Assembly (NCBI GenBank): GCA_046160425.1
Contig: JBJXGP010000267.1
Location: 1-23,987, forward strand
Reading direction: 5' to 3'
Length of the DNA: 23,987 nucleotides
Source of the DNA: JAQCEJ01 sp046160425
GTDB taxonomy: Bacteria; Planctomycetota; Planctomycetia; Planctomycetales; Planctomycetaceae
The notes under the pieces are model-generated. The model saw only the letters and a list, made by a program, of their open reading frames with translations, was not told where the DNA came from and searched no databases. Made by a program: the position numbers and the translations under genes. Positions 15,633 to 22,835 of this stretch are shown here, one piece after another (positions within the stretch are counted from its first letter, which is position 1; each line of letters opens with the position of its first letter).

Positions 15633-18266
15633 TCAAAGTTCGACGATTCGACGACGGAAGCGAATCCGCACGAGTTCGGCGATCGTATTCACGAGAAACG
15701 TCAACACAAACAAACTCAACGCCGCCAGGAACAACGTCCGGTAGTGGGTGCTGTTGCGGACGGCTTCAGGCAATTCAACCGCGATATTCGCCGAGAGCGT
15801 GCGAAAGCCGTTGAAGACGTTCCATTCCATAACGGGAGTATTTCCGCCGGCCATGAGCACGATCATGGTTTCGCCGACGGCTCGACCGAGTCCGATCATC
15901 AATGCGGAAAACAATCCGCTCGTCGCCGCGGGGACGACGATGCGCACCGCCGTCTGCCACTGCGTCGCACCGGCTCCGAGCGATGCGGATCGCAAATGAT
16001 CGGGGACTGCCGAGAGGGCATCGTCGGCGATCGTGTAGATAATGGGAATGATGGCGAACCCCATCACGAACCCGACGACGAGCGCGTTGCGTTGCACGTA
16101 CGTTCCCAAAAACAAACCGCGCGGATCGAAGCCGATCGCCGTCATGAGGGCCGACAGCAACCAGGCCAGCAGCAGGCAGAGGACTCCGAGCGCGGCGTAT
16201 TTGGCACCATCGATGGCGATAAAGCTCCGGCTGGTCCAGTGAGAGCGATGCGACCATTCTCGCAGCCACGGGTTGATGACACGACTCGAGATCAGGCCCA
16301 TCGCCAGTATTGAAATCGGGAGGAAGAGGATGAACCAGCCGCCGATTCCCGAACCGATCTGGCCATCGAGCCAGCGATGCATGTCGCCGGCAAAAACGGC
16401 GTATTCGACCAGCGGTCCGAGCAGCGCTGAGACGGCGAAACCGACTGGAAGGCAAGCGGCGATGAATGCCAATCGCCAGCGTGCTAAAGCCACGCTCCAG
16501 GTATCGGGCATCAATTGCCAGATGTAGGATCCGATCAGCAGGCTCAAGGGTAAGCAGAATGCCCCCGCGATCACCGCGGGTATCGCTGCCTCGACGAAGG
16601 GAGCGAAAACCAGCGCGGCGAGAAACCCGAGGACGACGCTCGGCAGACTGGCCATAAGTTCGATCGTCGGTTTGACCTTCACGCGCAGCGAGGGAGTCAG
16701 AAATTCGCTGGTATAAATCGCCGCCAGCAGCGCCAGCGGTGCGCCGAACATCATCGAATAGACCGTGGCTTTCAACGTCCCGAAGATCAGCGCCATCAGT
16801 CCCAATTTCGGTTCGAGATCCTGACTCCCTCCGGACGACTGCCAGACATCTTCGGGTCCCGGATACGATTCGTACCACACTTTGCCGAACAGCGATGACA
16901 CCGTCGCTTCCGGATGCAACGGATCGAAACTGTAACGCATCATGTTCTCGCCGGTGATCGAAATCAGCCCATCGTCTTTCGTCGACAACAGCAGTAGCGA
17001 AATCGGTTGTTCGAGGTGCGGGTGATGCTCGACGATCTTTTTTCCCGTCGTGGCCTGATACACGGCGACGCGGGAATCTTCGCAACCGACGGCGAAAATG
17101 CGGCTTCGCGCGGATGCCGAAAATGCCGTCACCGGCGAACCCGGCGAGGGAAACGTTTGAGCCGATACGAGTATCGACTTATCGGGGGTCACGGCCCGTT
17201 CATCGCGGCAGCAGAACCAGCTCCGCAGCGTCCCTGAATCGTCGGCGGTGATGAACGTGGTTTGTCCGAGGATATAACCGGCGCTCGTCAACCGCGCGGT
17301 CGTCGAAGGGACAAGGTCCGTTTCTTCTGCAACGATCAGCCCTTTGCCGAGATTTCGGATGTTGTATCGCCGGGCCAAGCCATCGTCCCAGATCAGAAAG
17401 AGATGATCTCCCGCTCCCGCCAGCAGCAGGAATTTCGGGAGTTCGGCGTCTCTTTTTTCGATATCCAGAGTCGCTTCATCGATCACCTCCCACGAGACGG
17501 CTCCCGTGATGAGGTTCTCTTTGCGAGTATGTCGCTTGACGATCAGTCGGCCATCTTCTGATAACGTGCCGAGCAACAACTCACCGCCGGGGTTTGCCCC
17601 CGCAAGCAGGCGAATCGGGGAGGCAGCAAACTCCATCGGTTCACCCGCATCGACATGCAGAGTCTGAAACCGATATTGCCCTTGAGTGGTTTTCTGCAGC
17701 ACGCCGGTCTCATCGGACGATTCGTAGCTCATCACCTGATCGACAGATAATGCATGCGCGGTTTCAGTTACATTTTCCGGCGTGAGGAATTCCGTGTTGA
17801 AGCCGAAATCGGCATTGCGGACCGTGCCATCCTGCGAACCGAGAAAATAATGCGCCCCCCCCTGCACCGCCGCCACGGCCGTCACCGGTGAAGTGAGCGT
17901 CAAATCCTGCGTGGAGAGAGTTTTTCCTTCCTGAAGCCCAAACGTGGTGACGATCCCTTCGGACGTCAGACTCCAGCCCATCGTCTGAAATTCATCGACT
18001 CCGCTGGCCAACACCGACTGTCGAACATCGGCATTCTTCGAGGTCGGCGACCAGGGAACGGGGACCGTCTGCTGCAATGTCAATTCGGCGGACAAAAACA
18101 GCGGGAGTACCACCCACAGCAGAAACAGAAAGACCGTCGAAACGGCGACGATCGTGCCGACCCCTCCCACCGTGATCAGCACGCGAGCCAATGAATCTCC
18201 CACCACGACGGACCATTGAGTCCGTCGCTGTCTGGATCGCCCCGTAAACGGCTTACGGTCAGTCAT
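15633..18266 (-). CDS. pstC: phosphate ABC transporter permease PstC, long form with beta-propeller-like insert
   Basis: This is the partner permease of PstA. Its 877 residues compare with about 320 in E. coli. TM1 is at about 28-58. Residues about 60-485 form an insert expected outside the membrane, with repeated turn motifs typical of propeller blades: QDGTVR near 146, EDGRLIV near 238, DDGLARRYN near 295, DDSGTLRSW near 343, CEDSRVAVYQ near 396 and KDDGLISI near 431. From 489 the permease core follows (GLMALIFGTLKATVYSMM), with extra membrane segments before the EAA loop at about 752-800 (HLRSASLGAGATQWQTAVRI, GRAVGETM). ATG 18266 is chosen over ATG 18311 because AAGGG lies 8 nt upstream. 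A perfect GTCCGCGGAC palindrome (18339-18348) sits between the pstS stop and this gene. Confidence 0.93.
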   Translation of the reverse strand: MTDRKPFTGRSRQRRTQWSVVVGDSLARVLITVGGVGTIVAVSTVFLFLLWVVLPLFLSAELTLQQTVPVPWSPTSKNADVRQSVLASGVDEFQTMGWSLTSEGIVTTFGLQEGKTLSTQDLTLTSPVTAVAAVQGGAHYFLGSQDGTVRNADFGFNTEFLTPENVTETAHALSVDQVMSYESSDETGVLQKTTQGQYRFQTLHVDAGEPMEFAASPIRLLAGANPGGELLLGTLSEDGRLIVKRHTRKENLITGAVSWEVIDEATLDIEKRDAELPKFLLLAGAGDHLFLIWDDGLARRYNIRNLGKGLIVAEETDLVPSTTARLTSAGYILGQTTFITADDSGTLRSWFCCRDERAVTPDKSILVSAQTFPSPGSPVTAFSASARSRIFAVGCEDSRVAVYQATTGKKIVEHHPHLEQPISLLLLSTKDDGLISITGENMMRYSFDPLHPEATVSSLFGKVWYESYPGPEDVWQSSGGSQDLEPKLGLMALIFGTLKATVYSMMFGAPLALLAAIYTSEFLTPSLRVKVKPTIELMASLPSVVLGFLAALVFAPFVEAAIPAVIAGAFCLPLSLLIGSYIWQLMPDTWSVALARWRLAFIAACLPVGFAVSALLGPLVEYAVFAGDMHRWLDGQIGSGIGGWFILFLPISILAMGLISSRVINPWLREWSHRSHWTSRSFIAIDGAKYAALGVLCLLLAWLLSALMTAIGFDPRGLFLGTYVQRNALVVGFVMGFAIIPIIYTIADDALSAVPDHLRSASLGAGATQWQTAVRIVVPAATSGLFSALMIGLGRAVGETMIVLMAGGNTPVMEWNVFNGFRTLSANIAVELPEAVRNSTHYRTLFLAALSLFVLTFLVNTIAELVRIRFRRRIVEL

Positions 18267-18274
18267 GAAGTCAT

Positions 18275-18279
18275 CCCTT
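18275..18279 (-). promoter_or_regulatory. ribosome binding site of pstC
   Basis: On the minus strand AAGGG precedes ATG 18266 by 8 nt. The upstream start at 18311 lacks such a site. Confidence 0.55.
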
Positions 18280-18352
18280 CGCGGACCGCACAACAACGAG
18301 ACGAATCCCATCGCTGCCTTCCATCAAGTGTGACGAAAGTCCGCGGACGTTA

Positions 18353-19378
18353 TTATTTCGCCTTGGCCTTGGGCTTCGTCGCTTTGCCGGCAATCCCGGC
18401 CTGGCTTAAGGCCTTTTCGGCCATCTCCGCCGTCACGGGAAAATATCCATCCTTGACGACCGACTGTTGTCCCTGCTTGCTGAATATGTATTTCAGGAAT
18501 TCGCGGCGGAGCGGATCCAGCTTCGTGTTAGGTTTGTAGTTCAAGCTGAGAATCAACCCGCGCGCCAGCGGATATTCGCCGTTGTAGGCGTTTTCTGGAT
18601 CGGGAGCGATGAAGTCGTTTCCTTCTTTGAGCGACAACGACAAGGCCCGCACATCTCCGGTCTTGTAACCGATCCCACTGTAACCGATGGCGAATTTATC
18701 TTCCGCCACTCCCTGAACAACCGCAGAACTTCCCGCCTGCTCTTTGACCGAATCTTTGAAGTCCCCTTTGCCGAGGGCATGTTCTTTGAAATAGCCGTAT
18801 GTTCCCGATGCGGAGTTGCGCCCGTACAAGCTGATGGGGGCGCTGGCCCAGTCGTCTTTCAAGCCGAGTTGACCCCAGGAATTGATGTCATCGGCGAATC
18901 CGAGTTTGCGCGACTTCGAGAAAATTGCATCGACCTGTGGCATCGAAAGCCCCTCCAGGGGATTGTCTTTATGAACGTATACCGCCAGGAGGTCGATGCT
19001 GGTCACGACGACGACCGGCTTGTAACCGAATTTATTCTGAAAGGCATCGATCTCGTCGGCCTTCCAGTCGCGGCTCATGGGACCGAACAACGCCGTTCCT
19101 TCGATGAGCGCCGCGGGTGCCGTCGCCGAGCCTTTGCCTTCGACTTCGATTTTGACGTTGGGATAATACTTGCGGAACCCCTCGGCCCAAATGGTCATGA
19201 GATTGTTCATCGTGTCGGAGCCGACGCTTTTGATCGTTCCCGAAACCCCCTTATCGGCTTTGTAATCGGGGAGTTTCGGATCGACCACGATCTGCGCTTG
19301 TGCAACGGTTGTGCTCCATCCCCATCCGAGCAGAAATGCGCCCATCATCAAGCCGCGAATATTGCTTATGCAAGACAT
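18353..19378 (-). CDS. pstS: phosphate-binding protein PstS
   Basis: This is the secreted receptor that captures phosphate and delivers it to PstC-PstA. The 341 residues begin with a signal peptide, MSCISNIRGLMMGAFLLGWG, cut probably after AQAQ near residue 29; there is no lipobox. Binding-loop motifs of the PstS family are visible: SVGSDTM at 51-57, GKGSATAP at 81-88, SRDWK at 102-106 and RNSASGTYGYF at 187-197. The C-terminus is a basic tail, KATKPKAKAK. The frame is open for another 73 codons upstream, but ATG 19378 has AAGGAG at 6 nt and starts a proper signal peptide. It is the first gene of the operon; pstC follows after 86 nt. Confidence 0.96.
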   Translation of the reverse strand: MSCISNIRGLMMGAFLLGWGWSTTVAQAQIVVDPKLPDYKADKGVSGTIKSVGSDTMNNLMTIWAEGFRKYYPNVKIEVEGKGSATAPAALIEGTALFGPMSRDWKADEIDAFQNKFGYKPVVVVTSIDLLAVYVHKDNPLEGLSMPQVDAIFSKSRKLGFADDINSWGQLGLKDDWASAPISLYGRNSASGTYGYFKEHALGKGDFKDSVKEQAGSSAVVQGVAEDKFAIGYSGIGYKTGDVRALSLSLKEGNDFIAPDPENAYNGEYPLARGLILSLNYKPNTKLDPLRREFLKYIFSKQGQQSVVKDGYFPVTAEMAEKALSQAGIAGKATKPKAKAK

Positions 19379-19384
19379 TGTGTT

Positions 19385-19390
19385 CTCCTT
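19385..19390 (-). promoter_or_regulatory. ribosome binding site of pstS
   Basis: A full AAGGAG lies 6 nt before ATG 19378 on the minus strand. It is the strongest Shine-Dalgarno in the window and rules out the longer open frame starting at 19597. Confidence 0.8.
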
Positions 19391-19424
19391 CACTTTTTGA
19401 ACCGTATCGAACGGGATGTATGGC

Positions 19425-19452
19425 ACTGGTACGCTTCGATTGGAATACCAGT
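19425..19452 (-). other. inverted repeat in the pstS leader
   Basis: actggta (19425-19431) and taccagt (19446-19452) are perfect 7-bp inverted repeats with a 14-nt spacer. They lie between the proposed Pho promoter and the pstS ribosome site, so they would form a hairpin in the 5' leader or act as a protein-binding site. Confidence 0.35.
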
Positions 19453-19468
19453 TGCGGCATCTGCGTGA

Positions 19469-19501
19469 AGTAAACACCAGAATTGTTAAGATTGCGTTAA
19501 G
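19469..19501 (-). promoter_or_regulatory. candidate Pho-regulated promoter of the pst operon
   Basis: On the minus strand two identical CTTAAC hexamers (19496-19501 and 19485-19490) are spaced exactly 11 bp start to start. This is the direct-repeat period of known PhoB/PhoP boxes. The second matches the TTAACA form of the Gram-positive PhoP box. Ten bp after the repeats lies TTTACT (19469-19474), a four-of-six -10 match at the spacing seen in E. coli Pho promoters. The predicted start is about 85 nt before pstS. The rest of the 339-bp gap between pstS and the FHA gene shows no gene. Confidence 0.5.
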
Positions 19502-19717
19502 GAGGGGAGAGGTCTGGAAGAAATCGCAAGATTGGAAATTCCATAACGGAACGAGGTTCTGCCGCGGACTTGCTTCGGGACAGAATCTCGCACTCATATC
19601 GGCACATGCACGATGTAGCAGAACGCTGCAAAATATTTATGCAGCATGAGTTGCGACAAATGCAAATCTCACAGGTCGACGTGAGAAATGACGAATCGCA
19701 AGGCGAAATCCAGCGAC

Positions 19718-20020
19718 TCAATTCGCAAACTGTGTCTCGAATTCCACATCCCCGATCAACAGAATATCGCCCGATTTGAGCGGACACGATTCGATCATCG
19801 TTCCGTTGACGAGCGTGCCGTTCATGGATCGCAGATCCTTCAGCACAACCGCTCCCCCTTCTTCCTCGAATCGGCATTGAAACCGGCTGACCAAAGGATC
19901 CAGCACCTGCACGTCGGCGTTCTTGCTTCGTCCCAGTGTGACGGGCAGCCGTTCCACCGAGATTTCGAGATTGGGAATTTCAGCTTTGTGACTGACTAAC
20001 CGAATCTGGTAACCGCTCAT
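19718..20020 (-). CDS. small FHA-domain protein
   Basis: FHA domains bind phosphothreonine peptides, usually downstream of Ser/Thr kinases, and planctomycetes have many such kinases. The 100 residues are just one domain: Gly-Arg at 30-31 (LGRSKNADVQV), Ser-Arg at 45-46, and NGTLVNG at 67-73. The position normally held by His after SR-x is Gln 48 (SRFQCRF), so the usual S-R-x-H motif is altered although the Ser and Arg that hold the phosphate are kept. It has no signal peptide or membrane segment and is probably cytoplasmic. ATG 20020 is chosen because family similarity starts there; the frame extends to 20086. It has no partner gene nearby. Confidence 0.85.
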   Translation of the reverse strand: MSGYQIRLVSHKAEIPNLEISVERLPVTLGRSKNADVQVLDPLVSRFQCRFEEEGGAVVLKDLRSMNGTLVNGTMIESCPLKSGDILLIGDVEFETQFAN

Positions 20021-20463
20021 CGCATGGTCCGTTCTTGAAAATTCGGCTGAATCGCAGGTTCTCTGGACACCCATCCTCCGTGGCACTCATGATCGGAGAG
20101 ACTTCCAAACGAGCGACCCGCGCAGGATCGGACTCGTTGTAGGCACAAGGTGTCGTCGTTTCCGATTGCTGCGAACGAGAAAAATACCGGCGAGCGTCAC
20201 GCGGCTTTCACATCGTTCGATCGAAAGGAAGCGACTGGTCAGGAACACGGCGCTGAAATGATTCAGCCATCTTGATCAGGCAGGTTTTGGGGGATGGATT
20301 TCCGGCAGGGTTTCAGGTTCGGATGCCAAACCGTGACATCCTCTCCTTGTCTCATATGGCCGTGCATCATGCACCGGCGATCTGATGATCATACCAATTC
20401 CGCACCAATAAAATCAAATCGATATGAGTATCTTTTTTCGAATCCATGCGTGGTCGCCTTTGC
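20021..20463. other. 443-bp intergenic region upstream of the FHA gene
   Basis: No convincing gene is seen. It contains a candidate minus-strand promoter (20388-20417), a 13-nt palindrome gtgcatcatgcac (20362-20374) just downstream of it, and a 6-bp hairpin gctgaa/ttcagc (20252-20267). The predicted transcript would run over 360 nt to the FHA start, so a long leader or a small RNA is possible. Confidence 0.45.
20388..20417 (-). promoter_or_regulatory. candidate sigma70-type promoter reading toward the FHA gene
   Basis: On the minus strand TTGATT (20412-20417) and TATGAT (20388-20393) are separated by 18 bp. They match the -35 and -10 consensus in four and five of six positions. The palindrome gtgcatcatgcac (20362-20374) would fall just after the transcription start, a usual place for an operator. 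Confidence 0.4.
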
Positions 20464-21660
20464 TCATCGTCCCACGCCGGTCGCGATGTAAATTTCGTCC
20501 AGAAGCTTCCAAGTGGCGGTCAGTTCCTGGGTCAGCCCCTCCACAAGCGGCATTTTCTGATCTCCCGGAAGGACTTCCCACGTATAGGTTTCCACTTCCA
20601 AATGGGGGGCGTATTCCAACTCCGAAACGGCCTGCAAAGCCGACTTCAACTCTTGACGCGTGGTATCAAGCGGTCCCAGTCGCTCGGCATGAACGGGGAC
20701 ATGAAAATGGATCCGCCAGGCAACCGCCTTGTGCCAGGGGCCGGGCTGAAGTTCCAGATCCCACAAATCTTCCGAAAGATCATCGGCCCGCAGAATTTCT
20801 CCGGAAGGCAGCCGTCCCATCGTCTGATGTAAGTATCTGGGTTCGATGTAGCTCTCGAGCGCATCCCGGCCGGCGCTGTTCTCGCCCGGACGCGTTAATT
20901 GGATCGCACAGGTGATGTGAACTTTGTTGATGCGGATCCCCTGCCGATCGAGATCCTTGACCGACTGTGCGACATCCTCAAATTCAACGGCCTGATGACA
21001 GACATCGTAACAGACTCCCAGATGCCGGCGGGCAATCGTCTCGCAATCTCGCCGAGAGGCGGCGTCCCACAATCGGTCGAAGAACTGCAAGACTTCGTCC
21101 GTTCTCTCCAGAATACAGAACGGTTCGGGTTCGATCGCCAGTCGAATGCAGCAGCCGGTTTCATCGTGCAGATCGTTGAGAGCGATCGCCAGGTCCAGCA
21201 ACTGCTTCAGACAACGTTCCTGAAAATCGGCCGGCTGGGTCAACAGTTTACTTCCTAAAGGGACCGTCGAGATCGAACCTTCCGTGCCGGGGGGCATGAG
21301 TTCCGAGAGAATCCGAGCGCACCCCAACGTGTAATTGAGGCGGGTGGGTTCCGACCAGTCGGGGAGGTATACCTGCTCCTTCACACGGTCACTGTGGAAA
21401 TCGCCATACGGAAACGCATTGAGCGTGTAGCAACACAACTGATGATCGAGCAAAGTCTGTTGCAGTTGCCGTCGCAAGTTGGAGTCGTCAAGCAGTTCAT
21501 CGATCACCGGTTTTGCCAGCCAAAGCCCGGCGGCGACCGGCCGGCCACAGCGTTTTCGAACCGGTGCCGTATAGTCGACGAGTCCCGCGAGAACCTCGTC
21601 GAGACTCCGTCCCGGATGGACGTTGGTGCAATAACTGAGCGGCAAAGTGCTGAACGTCAT
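20464..21660 (-). CDS. eboE: EboE-like xylose-isomerase-type TIM-barrel protein
   Basis: The 398 residues resemble EboE, a protein of the ebo cluster linked to export or prenylation of secondary metabolites in cyanobacteria, algae and other bacteria; its chemistry is not established. It is a TIM barrel of the xylose isomerase/AP endonuclease type. Likely metal ligands are visible: Glu 177 (IEPEP), Asp 219 and His 222 (CYDVCH), His 248 (KVHIT), the HFHVPVH segment at 318-324, and Glu 357 (EVETYTWEVLP). There is no signal peptide. None of the other ebo genes (A-D, F, including the UbiA-like prenyltransferase) is in the window. It is divergent from the sigma factor gene. The family name is from memory; the TIM-barrel class is firmer. 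Confidence 0.75.
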   Translation of the reverse strand: MTFSTLPLSYCTNVHPGRSLDEVLAGLVDYTAPVRKRCGRPVAAGLWLAKPVIDELLDDSNLRRQLQQTLLDHQLCCYTLNAFPYGDFHSDRVKEQVYLPDWSEPTRLNYTLGCARILSELMPPGTEGSISTVPLGSKLLTQPADFQERCLKQLLDLAIALNDLHDETGCCIRLAIEPEPFCILERTDEVLQFFDRLWDAASRRDCETIARRHLGVCYDVCHQAVEFEDVAQSVKDLDRQGIRINKVHITCAIQLTRPGENSAGRDALESYIEPRYLHQTMGRLPSGEILRADDLSEDLWDLELQPGPWHKAVAWRIHFHVPVHAERLGPLDTTRQELKSALQAVSELEYAPHLEVETYTWEVLPGDQKMPLVEGLTQELTATWKLLDEIYIATGVGR

Positions 21661-22056
21661 GACGAGTGGCTCACTCCGACAGGGTTGCGGCAGACTTGAG
21701 TCGAAAGAAACAGCCCACCCGCAGTGTACGCCAGCGGACGCATTCGAGCAACAAACTCAGATCGACCCGTGTATGATCGAGATTGTCTTCTTAATAACTC
21801 TAACACAACCTCTGTACTGCGTGATTATCTGAAAACGTTGAGGCATTTTCGACAGGCACAACCGGTTGTGTTAGGGTCTCTTAGCAAAGATTTCGTGAAA
21901 ATGGACGGTGGGGCGAACAGAATCGCGAAACTCCCGACAATGTCGTGTGTTTATTGAGTTGCATCCATGCCTCATTCGGCTCGCGTGGTTGACCTCAAGG
22001 TGACGACTCGCACATACTGTATTCGTAACTTCGCAAGTCTCCAAAGGCCGGAATTC
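21661..22056. other. divergent intergenic region between eboE-like gene and sigma factor gene
   Basis: No convincing gene is seen; the short open frames here lack family features and ribosome sites. The middle is AT-richer than the flanks and holds the inverted repeat and palindrome described at 21800-21874. Both divergent promoters must lie here unless the sigma gene starts at ATG 21967. Confidence 0.5.
21800..21874. promoter_or_regulatory. candidate operator: palindrome plus distal half-site
   Basis: CTAACACAACC (21800-21810) is the exact inverted copy of GGTTGTGTTAG (21864-21874). The second copy is also half of a perfect 14-bp palindrome, cacaaccggttgtg (21857-21870). Three copies of the CACAACC half-site thus lie in one divergent promoter region. 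This arrangement fits a dimeric regulator binding a main and an auxiliary site. Confidence 0.45.
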
Positions 22057-22668
22057 GTGTCGTCTGTTCAGACTCATAACTCCCAGTATCTTCGCGATCC
22101 GGAGGTGCAACTCATGTTGCGCGTCAAAGGAGGGGATGAGGCTGCGTTCACACAATTGGTCGCACTCTATCAGGATCGGCTGATTTCCGTCCTGTACCAT
22201 CTGGTTCACGACCTGGAAGCCGCGGAAGATCTCGCGCAAGAAGTCTTCCTGCGCGTGTATCGCACCCGCGATCGTTACGAAGCGAAGGCGCGATTTTCGA
22301 CCTGGATCTTCCGCATCGCCAACAATCTGGCCAGCAATGCCCGACGCAACAAAGGCAGACGAAAAGAGGTCTCGTTGTCGCAACCGAAGCCGGGAAGCGA
22401 ATCGTCGGGGACATACAGTCGCATACTCGCAGACAAATCCTCGCTGATGCCGGTCCGATTGATCGACCGTAAAGAAGTCCGCAAACTGGTGCAAACTGCC
22501 CTCGATAGCTTAAACGAAAGGCAACGTCTCGCCGTCCTACTGCATAAATTCGAAAACATGAGTTATGCCGACATCGGCGAGACAATGGAACTTTCGACCC
22601 CCGCAGTAAAATCCTTGTTATCACGCGCCCGCGAAGTCCTGCGTACCGTACTGGAGCAACACCTATAG
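22057..22668 (+). CDS. ECF-type RNA polymerase sigma factor
   Basis: This is an extracytoplasmic-function sigma factor that directs RNA polymerase to a stress regulon. The 203 residues hold sigma region 2 at about 28-100 (AAEDLAQEVFLRVYRTRDRY, FSTWIFRIANNLASNARR) and region 4 at about 143-198 (LNERQRLAVLLHKFENMSYA, STPAVKSLLSRAREVLR). The GTG at 22057 is chosen because homology starts shortly after it and AAAGG lies 9 nt upstream. ATG 21967 would add 30 residues that do not look like the family. A probable membrane anti-sigma factor follows after 167 nt, separated by a repeat element. The FENMSYADIGE segment is typical of RpoE-like ECF factors; target genes are unknown. Confidence 0.93.
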   Translation: MSSVQTHNSQYLRDPEVQLMLRVKGGDEAAFTQLVALYQDRLISVLYHLVHDLEAAEDLAQEVFLRVYRTRDRYEAKARFSTWIFRIANNLASNARRNKGRRKEVSLSQPKPGSESSGTYSRILADKSSLMPVRLIDRKEVRKLVQTALDSLNERQRLAVLLHKFENMSYADIGETMELSTPAVKSLLSRAREVLRTVLEQHL

Positions 22669-22679
22669 TCACCTAAAAA

Positions 22680-22759
22680 GTGTGGCACTGCTGGCTTGCC
22701 CAGCAGTGAAGTCGTTAACCATTGGAAAAACATGGGTGGACAAGCCACCAATGGCACAC
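22680..22759. repeat. REPIN-like inverted pair of 29-nt hairpin elements
   Basis: Unit 1 (22680-22708, plus strand) has a perfect 9-bp stem, cactgctgg/ccagcagtg, around cttgc. Unit 2 (22731-22759, minus strand) has catgggtgg/ccaccaatg with one mismatch around acaag. On their own strands both begin GTGTG and share GGCTTG in stem and loop. They face each other across 22 nt, as in REPINs. A third unit is at 12084-12112. The pair begins 11 nt after the sigma stop and lies inside the sigma/anti-sigma gene set. Confidence 0.7.
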
Positions 22760-22777
22760 GAAATTTGACCATTGATC

Positions 22778-22797
22778 ATTTTTCAACGGGCTGCTAG
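22778..22797. repeat. short dispersed-repeat-like motif before the anti-sigma gene
   Basis: The 20 bases containing CAACGGGCTGCTAG after a T run resemble, from memory, a short motif found repeatedly in planctomycete genomes. There is only one copy in this window, so its repeat nature cannot be shown here. Confidence 0.25.
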
Positions 22798-22835
22798 CTG
22801 ACTCCCCAACTATCAAATTTTTTACGACCGCAACC

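Noticed and set aside
18467..19468. 333-residue open frame opposite pstS
   Set aside because: pstS on the other strand has signal peptide, ribosome site and binding motifs; the antisense frame has none.
19379..19597. Longer PstS start at 19597
   Set aside because: The extra 73 residues precede a complete signal peptide and a perfect AAGGAG, and would run through the proposed promoter.
20294..20491. 65-residue plus-strand frame in the FHA upstream region
   Set aside because: No ribosome site, no recognisable protein features, and it overlaps the 3' end of the EboE-like gene.
21724..21957. 77-residue plus-strand frame before the sigma gene
   Set aside because: No ribosome site or family features, and it covers the palindromic operator-like region.
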